Made by a program: the position numbers and the translations under genes | NCBI RefSeq assembly: GCF_001879105.1 | Contig: NZ_MLCF01000002.1 | Coordinates: 248,001 to 312,000, forward strand | Length of the DNA stretch: 64,000 nucleotides | Direction: 5' to 3' | Source: Mangrovactinospora gilvigrisea | GTDB lineage: Bacteria; Actinomycetota; Actinomycetes; Streptomycetales; Streptomycetaceae | The notes under the pieces: generated by a model | Databases searched by the model: none | Told to the model about the DNA's origin: nothing | The model's input: the letters and a program-made list of their open reading frames with translations, nothing else | Shown: piece after piece, positions 55,238 to 63,256 of the stretch | Layout of the letters: every line of letters starts with the position of its first letter | Position numbering within the stretch: the stretch's first letter is position 1

Positions 55238-56890
55238 GTGAACGCATCCACCACCACCAGCAGACCGGGACCCAATCGGCGGACCGTCCTGGCCGGCGCC
55301 GGCGCAACGGCGCTCGCCGGAGCGCTCTCGGCCTGCTCCGGCAGCACCCTGGGTGCCGACAAGGGCAGCGCCGCCAAGTCCGCCAAGCTCACCCTCCCCG
55401 CCTACGCCAAGGAGACGCTCGCCAAGCCGGACCTGTCCGCACCCGGCACCGACCCGGCCTACCTGCGCTACCCGTCCACCACCCCGCGCTCCACCAAGGG
55501 CACCCCCGGCGACGGCAAGAAGATCAACGCGATCACCAGCACCTGGTCGCTGATGCCTCCCGGCATGGCGTCCAACTCCTACTGGCAGGAGCTGAACAAG
55601 CGCCTCGGCTCGGTGCTGGCCATGGACGTGGTCAACGGCAACCTCGGCGACGGCTACGCCGGCAAGCTCGAGGCACTGATCGCCGCCGGCGACCTCGGCG
55701 ACATGGTGTGGATCCCCACCAACGGCGGCGCCCTGTCCAAGCCTCTGCAGCTGATGCAGGCCAAGTTCCACGACCTCACCGGCTACCTGAGCGGCGACGC
55801 CGTCAAGGACTTCCCCAACCTCGCCAACCTGCCCACCTACTCCTGGAAGAGCGCCGTCATGGGCGGCGCCCTGTACGGACCCGTCGTCACCTACGGGCGG
55901 CTCGGCCAGGTCTACGTCGTCAACAGCAAGTTCTGGGAGCCGGTCGGCGGCATCGCCTTCAGCAGCGCCCAGGACTTTCTCGACAAGGGCAAGGACCTGC
56001 TGGACGCCAAGCGCAAGAAGTACGTCCTGGAGCCGGCGTACGTCAACCACGTCCACATGTTCGCCGAGTGGCACGGCGCCACCTCCGGCTGGCGCACCCA
56101 CAACGGCAAGCTCCAGCACATGTTCGAACAGCCGGAGTACGCGGCCGCCATCGAGTTCGGCGCCAAGGTGTTCAAGGCCAACCTGTTTTGGCCGGACGCC
56201 AACGTCGCCGACGCCATCGACAAGGTCGCCGGCGGCCAGCAGCTCGGCGCCTACGTGCAGTCCTACCCCGGCTACCGGGTCGATTTGCAGACCCAGCCGT
56301 TCACCCTGGACGTCATCGTGCCGTTCGCCGCCACCCCCGGCGCCAAGCCGGTGTTCGACATGGGCACCGGGGCGCTCGGCTTCACCGCCATCCCCACCAC
56401 GGTGCCCAAGGCGCGGATCAAGACGCTCCTGAACGTCCTGGACTACCTCGCCGCACCGTTCGGCTCCGAGGAGCGCAAGTTCCTCGACAACGGCATCGAG
56501 GGCCGCCACTACACGATGGGCCTCGGCGGAGCCATCAGGCCGACCGCCCTCGGCAAGGCCGAGGCCGTCACCACCGCCCAGCCCGTCGCCACCCTCTGCC
56601 AGGGCCCGGAGTACCTCTACGTCCCCGGCAACGACACCGCGCTGCGCCTGGCCTTCGCGACCCAAAAGAAGCTCCTCGCCATCGCGCAGACCAGCGCCTC
56701 GCTCGGCTACTACTCCGACACGGCCCTGTCGAAGAACGCCTCCCTGACCACGACGATGTACGACCTGGTCTCCGACATCGTCTCCGGCCGCAAGCCGATG
56801 TCGGCCTGGGCTCCGGCGGTCAAGCAGTGGCGCAGCGGCGGAGGCGACGCGATGCGCCATGAGTACGGGGACGCCATCGCCAAGGGTTGA
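55238..56890 (+). CDS. LipO-like sugar-binding lipoprotein
   Basis: A 550-residue lipoprotein starting at GTG 55238 (CAGGGAG 9 bases upstream). Signal with lipobox LSACSGS (Cys near residue 33). It is a paralogue of the protein at 32729: both share SGDAVKDxPNLAN, YVPGND/YVPGAQ and a C-terminal SGGGDAMRHEYGD-type end. LipO-like proteins bind oligosaccharides and normally work with MalF/MalG-like permeases, but here a Dpp/Opp-type permease pair follows (262 bases downstream). The gap between holds only a Pro-rich open frame without coding support. Confidence 0.9.
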   Translation: MNASTTTSRPGPNRRTVLAGAGATALAGALSACSGSTLGADKGSAAKSAKLTLPAYAKETLAKPDLSAPGTDPAYLRYPSTTPRSTKGTPGDGKKINAITSTWSLMPPGMASNSYWQELNKRLGSVLAMDVVNGNLGDGYAGKLEALIAAGDLGDMVWIPTNGGALSKPLQLMQAKFHDLTGYLSGDAVKDFPNLANLPTYSWKSAVMGGALYGPVVTYGRLGQVYVVNSKFWEPVGGIAFSSAQDFLDKGKDLLDAKRKKYVLEPAYVNHVHMFAEWHGATSGWRTHNGKLQHMFEQPEYAAAIEFGAKVFKANLFWPDANVADAIDKVAGGQQLGAYVQSYPGYRVDLQTQPFTLDVIVPFAATPGAKPVFDMGTGALGFTAIPTTVPKARIKTLLNVLDYLAAPFGSEERKFLDNGIEGRHYTMGLGGAIRPTALGKAEAVTTAQPVATLCQGPEYLYVPGNDTALRLAFATQKKLLAIAQTSASLGYYSDTALSKNASLTTTMYDLVSDIVSGRKPMSAWAPAVKQWRSGGGDAMRHEYGDAIAKG

Positions 56891-57152
56891 CGGCCGGCAC
56901 CCCCTCTGGGGCGCTGTCGCTGTCGGGCCGGACACCAAGGCGACCGCCGTCAGAGGAGCCGACGCCGTTGCCCCGACCGCCCTCCACCCCGAGGCGCCCA
57001 GCACCTCCGGAAGACACCGGCACACCCCCTCTTCCCCCACCGCCGACCGGCCGGATGCCCCTGCCTGCTCGCGCCGCACCACAGTCGTTGCCCCTCGCCC
57101 CCAGCCACCGACCGCCCCCGCACCACCAGATCGAACCCTGGAGGTTATCCCC

Positions 57153-58247
57153 GTGCGGCCCGCCGCAGATCCGGATGCGATCCGGACAACCACCGATCCA
57201 CCGCCGGCAGGAACGGCGCCGGGCCCGGCGCCGCGCAAGCGCCGCGGCGCACTGCGCTACTTCCGCCGCCGCCTGGGCTTCTACCTGTTCACCGCCTGGG
57301 CCGCGGTGTCGCTCAACTTCGTCCTGCCACGCTTCATGCCCGGCAACCCCGCCGACACCCTGCTGCGCGACCTGCAGGACCAGACCGGCCAGGCCCCCAC
57401 TCCCGAGCAGGTGCACACCGCCCAGACCTTCTTCGGCGACCCCACCAAAGACCTGCTGGGGCAATACCTCGACTACTGGAAGAACCTGGCCCACTTCGAC
57501 TTCGGGGTGTCGGTCACCAACTACCCCACCCCCGTCTCCCAGTTGGTGGGGCAGGCGCTGCCCTGGACGGTGCTGCTGGTGGGCACCACCACCGTGCTGG
57601 CCTGGGTGCTGGGGACCGCGTTGGGCGCCTACATGGGCTGGAAGCCCGGCTCCCGCTTCGATGCGATCTTCGCGCCGACCACCACCTTCCTGCACGCCGT
57701 CCCGCCCTTTTGGCTGTCGCTGGTGGCCCTGTGGGGCTTTTCCTACAAGCTCGGCTGGTTCCCGGTCGGCGGCGGCTACGACCCCAAGGTGCCCTTCTCC
57801 CTCAACAATGTGTGGTTCGTGCTCAGCGTGCTGAAGTACGGGGCGCTGCCGGCCTGCACGCTGGTGTTCGTCGGGTTCAACGGCTGGCTGTTCTCCATGC
57901 GCAACGTCATGGTCACCACCGTCAGCGAGGACTACGTGCTGCTGGCCCGCGCCAAGGGCCTTGCTGCCTGGCGGGTGCTGTTCAAGTACGCCGCCCGCAA
58001 CGCCCTGCTGCCCAACATCACCGGCCTGGCCATGGCCATCGGCGGGATCCTCGGCGGCACGCTGATGACCGAGATGGTCTTCAGCTACCCCGGTCTGGGC
58101 CTGCTGCTGATGAAGGCCACCACCGGCCACGACTTCCCCGTCATGCAGGCCGTCTTCCTGATGATCACGCTGGCCGTGCTGGTCGCCAACCTGATCGCCG
58201 ACTCCGTCTACGTCCTGCTGGATCCGCGCACCAGGGACGAGGGGTAG
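57153..58247 (+). CDS. Dpp/Opp-type ABC transporter permease (DppB type)
   Basis: A 364-residue permease from the GTG at 57153 (GGAGG 8 bases upstream; the frame is open from 56859 but the earlier part is Pro/Ala noise). The first 35 residues are Pro/Arg-rich and cytoplasmic. The six-helix permease has the start motif NFVLPRFMPGNPADTLL (the DppB type is LPGDP) and the coupling loop VLLARAKGLAAWRVLFKYAA. It forms the channel together with the next protein. Members linked to sugar genes often carry oligosaccharides rather than peptides. Confidence 0.92.
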   Translation: MRPAADPDAIRTTTDPPPAGTAPGPAPRKRRGALRYFRRRLGFYLFTAWAAVSLNFVLPRFMPGNPADTLLRDLQDQTGQAPTPEQVHTAQTFFGDPTKDLLGQYLDYWKNLAHFDFGVSVTNYPTPVSQLVGQALPWTVLLVGTTTVLAWVLGTALGAYMGWKPGSRFDAIFAPTTTFLHAVPPFWLSLVALWGFSYKLGWFPVGGGYDPKVPFSLNNVWFVLSVLKYGALPACTLVFVGFNGWLFSMRNVMVTTVSEDYVLLARAKGLAAWRVLFKYAARNALLPNITGLAMAIGGILGGTLMTEMVFSYPGLGLLLMKATTGHDFPVMQAVFLMITLAVLVANLIADSVYVLLDPRTRDEG

Positions 58248-58251
58248 CACC

Positions 58252-59190
58252 ATGCTCAACGGAATCCTGCGCAAGTGGAACGTCCGCATCGGCCTGGGCA
58301 TCTTCGCGCTCGCCCTGCTGGTGGCGTTCCTGGGTCCCTGGGTGGCCCAGTCGCTCATCGGCTGGTCCGGGCACCAGGTCGACTACCACGCCATCGGCCG
58401 ACCGCCCGGCCACGGCCACCTGCTGGGCACCAACACCGCCGGCAACGACGTGCTGGCCCAGACCGTGCTCGGCGCCCGCGGCTCGGTCTTCGTCGGCCTG
58501 GTCTCCGCCGTCCTGGCCACCGTGCTGGCCGCAGCCGTCGGCGTGCCGAGCGGCTTTGTCGGCGGCCGCTACGACCGGGTGATGACGGCCTTCACCAACG
58601 TCTTCCTCACCCTGCCCAGCTTCGCCCTCACCCTGATCGTCGCCGGCTACGTCCAGGGCGCGCCCTGGCTGATGATCGCCCTGATCATCGCCGTCTTCGA
58701 ATGGCCCGGCGGCGCCCGCTACCTGCGCTCGCAGACCCTCTCGCTGCGCGGCCGCGACTTCACCGTCGCCATGCGGATGGTCGGCGAGACCCGCCTCCGC
58801 CTCGTCTTCTTCGAGGTGATGCCCCATCTGACCGGCATCATCTCGGCGATGTTCCTGCGCGCCATGGTGGCCGGGATCTTCGCCGAGGCGGGACTTGCGT
58901 TCCTGGGCATCGGCTCCACCGACACCATCAGCTGGGGAACGATGATCGCCGACGCGCACAGCCAGAGCGCCATCCTCAACGGCCAGTGGTGGTGGTTCGT
59001 GCCCCCGGGGCTGTGCATCGCGGTGCTCGGGATGGCCACCGCGCTGGTCAACTTCGGCATCGACGAGATCACCAACCCGCGGCTGAGCGCCGCCGGCCGA
59101 CGCCTCGTCAAAAAGTTCCACGCCGCACGCGCCGCCGGCCGCCGCGCCGCCGGACCGGCTGCGGCCGAGACCGCCGGGAGGAGCACATGA
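58252..59190 (+). CDS. Dpp/Opp-type ABC transporter permease (DppC type)
   Basis: A 312-residue permease. GAGGGG is about 7 bases before the ATG, 4 bases after the preceding stop. The DppC type pattern is clear: GTNTAGNDVLAQTVLGARGS near the start and the loop FTVAMRMVGETRLRLVFFEV, with AEAGLAFLGIGSTDTISWG toward the end. Its stop overlaps the ATG of the next gene (ATGA). Confidence 0.93.
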   Translation: MLNGILRKWNVRIGLGIFALALLVAFLGPWVAQSLIGWSGHQVDYHAIGRPPGHGHLLGTNTAGNDVLAQTVLGARGSVFVGLVSAVLATVLAAAVGVPSGFVGGRYDRVMTAFTNVFLTLPSFALTLIVAGYVQGAPWLMIALIIAVFEWPGGARYLRSQTLSLRGRDFTVAMRMVGETRLRLVFFEVMPHLTGIISAMFLRAMVAGIFAEAGLAFLGIGSTDTISWGTMIADAHSQSAILNGQWWWFVPPGLCIAVLGMATALVNFGIDEITNPRLSAAGRRLVKKFHAARAAGRRAAGPAAAETAGRST

Positions 59191-60194
59191 CCGACCCCGC
59201 CCTGCTTCAGGTCGACGGCCTCAGCGTCGACTACCTGACGCCCCAGGGATCCGCCCGGGCCTGCAGCGACATCTCCTTCACGCTGCGCCGCGGCGAGATC
59301 CTCGGCGTCGCCGGCGAGTCCGGATCCGGCAAGTCCACGCTGATCACCGCCCTGACCCGGCTGCAGCGGCCACCCGCGGTCACCTCGGCCGGCCGCATCG
59401 TCTACCACCCCGCAGACGGCGAGCCCGTCGACCTCGTCGCCCAGAGCGAACGCGCGCTGCGCCGCCGCCGCTGGCGGCAGCTGGCCATCGTGATGCAGTC
59501 GGCGATGGACTGCCTCAATCCCGTCATGCGCCTGGGCGCCCAGTTCACCGACGTACTGCGCACCCACGACCCCTCCTTGGACCGGGCCGCGGCCTGGCAG
59601 CGCGCCGGCGAGCTGGTGCGGATGGTGGGCATCGCCCCCGACCGGCTCCCCGCCTACCCGCACGAGCTATCCGGCGGCATGCGGCAGCGCTCGCTGATCG
59701 CCCTCGCCCTGGCCTGCGACCCCGACCTGGTGGTGATGGACGAACCCACCACCGCCGTCGACGTGGTGATGCAGCGCCAGATCCTCGCCCAGGTCCTCCG
59801 ATTGCGCGAACGCTTCGGCTTCGCCGTCGTGTTCGTCACCCACGACCTGTCGCTGCTGCTGGAGCTCGCCGACCGGATCGCCATCATGTACGCCGGCCGC
59901 ATCGTGGAGATCGGCTCCTCCGCCGACCTCTACCACCGCCCCAAGCACCCCTACACCAAGGGCCTGCGGGACTCCTTCCCGCCCCTGCACGCGCCGCTGC
60001 GCGAGCTGTCCGGCATCCCCGGCAGCCCGCCGGACCTGCGCGACCCCCTGCCGGGCTGCGCCTTCGGCCCTCGCTGCCCCCGCGCCCACGCCGCCTGCGA
60101 GCAGGCCGTCCCGCCGCTGCGCACCGTGGAAGCGCAGGACGTGGCGTGCGTGCTGTACGACCCGCAGAACCCGGAGGCGACCGCCCATGCCTGA
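59187..60194 (+). CDS. Dpp/Opp-type ABC transporter ATP-binding protein (DppD type)
   Basis: A 335-residue ATPase. Walker A GESGSGKST, ABC signature LSGGMRQR, Walker B LVVMDEPTTAVD and the switch His in VTHDLS are all intact. The C-terminal Cys cluster (GCAFGPRCPRAHAACE) is typical of the oligopeptide-type ATPases, where it may bind an iron-sulfur cluster. Its start overlaps the preceding stop and its end overlaps the next gene by 8 bases. Confidence 0.94.
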   Translation: MTDPALLQVDGLSVDYLTPQGSARACSDISFTLRRGEILGVAGESGSGKSTLITALTRLQRPPAVTSAGRIVYHPADGEPVDLVAQSERALRRRRWRQLAIVMQSAMDCLNPVMRLGAQFTDVLRTHDPSLDRAAAWQRAGELVRMVGIAPDRLPAYPHELSGGMRQRSLIALALACDPDLVVMDEPTTAVDVVMQRQILAQVLRLRERFGFAVVFVTHDLSLLLELADRIAIMYAGRIVEIGSSADLYHRPKHPYTKGLRDSFPPLHAPLRELSGIPGSPPDLRDPLPGCAFGPRCPRAHAACEQAVPPLRTVEAQDVACVLYDPQNPEATAHA

Positions 60195-61284
60195 CACACC
60201 AGTTCCCGCCCCCCGCGGCACCTCCGACAGCGTTGCCCCGGTGCTGGAGGCCGTGGGGGTCAGCAAGCACTTCGAGGTCCGCAACCGCGGCGGCAACAAC
60301 GCCGTGGTGCGCGCCGTGGAGAACGCCGGGATCGCCTTGCACCGGGGCCGGATCGTGGCGCTGGTCGGCGAGTCCGGCTCGGGCAAGACCACCGTCGCCC
60401 GGATCCTGGGCCGCTTCTACGCCCCCACCGAGGGGGAGATACGGCTGCACGGCCGCCCCGTGGCCGCCGGCGGGATCGCGCGGCGCGACTACTTCCGCAA
60501 GGTCCAGCTGATCTTCCAGGACCCCTTCGGGTCGCTCAACTCCCTGCACCGGGTGCGCTACACGCTGGGCCGGGCGCTGAAGCTGCACGGCCACGCCCGC
60601 AGCCGCCGCGAGGTCGAGGATGGCGTGATCGACCTGCTGCGGCGGGTCAACCTCACCCCGCCCGAGCAGTACCTGGACAAGTTCCCGCACGAGCTGTCCG
60701 GCGGGCAGCGCCAACGCGTGGTGATCGCCCGCGCGCTCGCCGTCCGCCCCGAGGTGCTGCTGGGCGACGAGCCCATCTCGATGCTGGACGTCTCCATCCG
60801 CCTGGACGTCCTCAACCTCCTCGCCAAGCTGCGCGACGAGGAGGGCCTGGCGCTGCTCTACATCACCCACGACATCGCCTCGGCCCGCTACCTGTGCGAC
60901 GAGATCGACGTGATGTACGCCGGTCAGCTGGTCGAGGGGGGCCCCAAGGAAGCGGTCATCCAGAGCCCCAAGCACCCCTACACCCGGCTGCTGCTGGACT
61001 CCTCCCCCGATCCGGGGCGCTCGCTTGCGGCCGGGTCGGCGTCCGAGGGCCTGTTCACCGCCACCGGTGAGCTCGGGGAACCGCCCGACCCCGCCGATCC
61101 GCCCACCGGCTGCCGCTTCCACCCGCGCTGCCCGTTCGCCATGGACGAGTGCCGCGAATCCTTCCCCGAGCGCACCGAGTTCCCCGACGGCCAGTGGGTG
61201 CACTGCTGGCTGCACCAAAAGGGACGCGCCCATCTGCTGGCCCCCGCACCCCCCGCGCAATCCCTCAAGGAGACCCGACCGTGA
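60187..61284 (+). CDS. Dpp/Opp-type ABC transporter ATP-binding protein (DppF type)
   Basis: A 365-residue ATPase. Walker A GESGSGKTT, signature LSGGQRQRVVIARAL, Walker B VLLGDEPISMLD, switch His in ITHDIA, and the C-terminal Cys pattern CRFHPRCPFAMDEC are present. It pairs with the preceding ATPase. The position Ser-Met-Leu-Asp in Walker B replaces the more usual Ser-Ala-Leu-Asp and should not prevent function. Its stop overlaps the GTG of the binding protein. Confidence 0.94.
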   Translation: MPDTPVPAPRGTSDSVAPVLEAVGVSKHFEVRNRGGNNAVVRAVENAGIALHRGRIVALVGESGSGKTTVARILGRFYAPTEGEIRLHGRPVAAGGIARRDYFRKVQLIFQDPFGSLNSLHRVRYTLGRALKLHGHARSRREVEDGVIDLLRRVNLTPPEQYLDKFPHELSGGQRQRVVIARALAVRPEVLLGDEPISMLDVSIRLDVLNLLAKLRDEEGLALLYITHDIASARYLCDEIDVMYAGQLVEGGPKEAVIQSPKHPYTRLLLDSSPDPGRSLAAGSASEGLFTATGELGEPPDPADPPTGCRFHPRCPFAMDECRESFPERTEFPDGQWVHCWLHQKGRAHLLAPAPPAQSLKETRP

Positions 61285-62948
61285 GACGCTCCCCCCTGCC
61301 CGCGGCCCTGACCGCCCTGGCCCTTGCCGCGACCCTCGCCGCCTGCTCGACCAGCCGCGGCAGCTCCGGCTCGGATGCCTCGAACATCGACACGCTCAAC
61401 ATGACCGCCAGCTCGGCCACCTCCACCTTCGTCCGCAACTGGAACGGCTTTTCCCCCGCGACCGACAAGGCGCCCGGGACCAGCTTCTTCTACGAGCCGC
61501 TGATCCGCATCGACACCATGCACGCCAAGACCCCCGAGGGCTGGCTGGCCAAGTCCTTCGCCTGGAGCAACGCCGGCAAGACCCTCACCTTCCATCTGCG
61601 CCCCGGCGTCACCTGGTCCGACGGCAAGCCGTTCACCTCAGCCGACGTCAGGTACACCTTCGAGCTGCCGACCAAGACCCCCGGGCTGGCCGTGGTCCCG
61701 ATCGGCTACCGGAGCCTTGCGACCCCCGACGCACACACCGTGGTCATCGACTTCGCCAAGCCCGCCTACCAAAAGCTCGCCACCTTCTCCACGCTCAACA
61801 TCTATCCCCAGCACATCTGGGCCCACCACAACCCCAAGTCCTGGACCAACCCCGACCCGGTCGGCACCGGACCCGCGACGGTCTCCGGCTTCTCTCCGCA
61901 GCAGATCGCCCTGACGATGCGCAAGAACTACTGGGGCGGGCCCGGAAAGGGCGTCAAGAAGGTCGACATCAAGGCCTTCGCCACACCCGAGACGGCCAAG
62001 GCCATGGTCTTGAACAACCAACTGGACTGGACCTCGATCAACTGGCAGAGCGCCAAGAAGTACTTCACCTCCAAGGACCCGGCGCACAACCACTACTGGG
62101 TCTACCCCACCGGCGGCGACTCCGGACTGGACTACAACACCGGCAAGGCTCCCTTGGACGACGTCCACGTGCGCCGCGCGCTCAGCTACGCCGCCGACCC
62201 GCAAAAGCTGCTGCCGCTGGCGCCGACCGGCCAGGGCGTCGCCAATGTCACCGGTTACAGCGCCGCCGTCTACGGCTCCCTGATCGCCCCGGCCTACCGC
62301 AACCAGAAGGTCACCGCCGACCTGTCCAAGGCCAAGGCCGAGCTGGCCAAGGCCTCCTACAAGCTCAACAGCAGCGGCGTGTTCACCAAGGGCGGCAAGG
62401 CCTACCCGCTGACCATCAAGTCCGTCGCCGAGTACACCAACTGGCCGGTGTGGGCCGACGGGCTGGCCGAGCAGTGGAAGGAGGACCTGGGCCTGAAGGT
62501 CTCCGCGGTGCGTGTGCCGCTGGCGCAGATGACGCCGCAGCTGTCCAAGGGCGACTACGACATCGCCTGGGACTGGCAGGTCAACGGCAGCAGCGCCTGG
62601 GCCAGCGCCTTCGGCGTCCTGCACAGCGCCAACACCGCCCCGGAAGGCAAGCCGGCCCTCACCGACTACACCCGCTGGAACAACCCGACCACCGACCGCC
62701 TCCTCAACGCCTGGCAGAACACCAATCCCGCCGACCTGGCGGCCCAACAGAAGTACGCCTACCAGCTCCAGAAGATCACCGTCGACAACATGCCGTTCCG
62801 CCCCCTGGTCGACAACGGCTCCTTCGTCGTGGCCAGCTCCAAGAACTGGACCGGCTGGCCCAGCCCGGCCAACACCAACTACGTGCCCGGCCCCACCAGC
62901 GGCCCGGACACCACGATGACCGTCCTCAACCTCAAGCCGACCCGATGA
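61281..62948 (+). CDS. Family 5 solute-binding lipoprotein of the Dpp/Opp-type importer
   Basis: A 555-residue lipoprotein from GTG 61281, overlapping the previous stop by 4 bases (AAGGAG 8 bases upstream). Signal peptide with lipobox LAACST. Typical family 5 motifs: NWNGFSPATDKAPGTSFFYE, then FHLRPGVTWSDGKPFTSADV and the ALSYAADPQKLLPL region. It captures the substrate, perhaps an oligosaccharide, outside the cell. This is the last intact gene of the operon; a sulfatase remnant lies 75 bases downstream. Confidence 0.93.
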   Translation: MRRSPLPAALTALALAATLAACSTSRGSSGSDASNIDTLNMTASSATSTFVRNWNGFSPATDKAPGTSFFYEPLIRIDTMHAKTPEGWLAKSFAWSNAGKTLTFHLRPGVTWSDGKPFTSADVRYTFELPTKTPGLAVVPIGYRSLATPDAHTVVIDFAKPAYQKLATFSTLNIYPQHIWAHHNPKSWTNPDPVGTGPATVSGFSPQQIALTMRKNYWGGPGKGVKKVDIKAFATPETAKAMVLNNQLDWTSINWQSAKKYFTSKDPAHNHYWVYPTGGDSGLDYNTGKAPLDDVHVRRALSYAADPQKLLPLAPTGQGVANVTGYSAAVYGSLIAPAYRNQKVTADLSKAKAELAKASYKLNSSGVFTKGGKAYPLTIKSVAEYTNWPVWADGLAEQWKEDLGLKVSAVRVPLAQMTPQLSKGDYDIAWDWQVNGSSAWASAFGVLHSANTAPEGKPALTDYTRWNNPTTDRLLNAWQNTNPADLAAQQKYAYQLQKITVDNMPFRPLVDNGSFVVASSKNWTGWPSPANTNYVPGPTSGPDTTMTVLNLKPTR

Positions 62949-62963
62949 CATGACCCCGGCGGG

Positions 62964-62983
62964 TGCCGGGGCACGCCCCGGCA
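62964..62983 (+). terminator. Hairpin after the importer operon
   Basis: Arms tgccggggc (62964-62972) and gccccggca (62975-62983) with a very short loop, 16 bases beyond the stop of the binding-protein gene. Confidence 0.65.
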
Positions 62984-63023
62984 TCCGCACCCTCCCTGAC
63001 CCGCCTCGACCTCGGACCACGCT

Positions 63024-63235
63024 GTGCCGCAGCACCGACCGGCCAGTGTCCTGATCGCCTTCGCCGACCAGCTCCGGGCGGACGGTCCGGGTATGTCCGG
63101 CGGTCCCGTTGCCCGTAAGCCGGCGCTGGACCGGCTCGCCGCCGACGGGGTGCTGCACACTCGGGCGTCCGCCACCGCGTCGACCGGATGGCGCCGGTTC
63201 AGCAGCAGGGCGACGGCCACATCGGCGACCATGGC
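63024..63235 (+). pseudogene. Remnant of a sulfatase gene
   Basis: Starting at the GTG at 63024, the frame reads ASVLIAFADQLRADGPGMSG, then PALDRLAADGVLHTRASATA, the typical N-terminal 50 residues of a sulfatase (the Asp-Gln pair is the metal site). It then breaks before the Cys-x-Pro-x-Arg signature. In another frame the next bases give GDGHIGDHGAGLDERS, which resembles the DHG metal segment from the middle of a sulfatase. So a large internal deletion plus a frameshift has destroyed the gene. Its place after an importer operon mirrors the intact sulfatase at 46238. Confidence 0.75.
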
Positions 63236-63256
63236 GCGGGTCTGGACGAGCGGAGC

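Noticed and set aside
56891-57152. Extension of the DppB-type permease to an upstream start at 56859
   Set aside because: The extra 98 codons are Pro/Ala-rich and overlap the preceding gene; a GTG with a good ribosome site at 57153 fits the family length.
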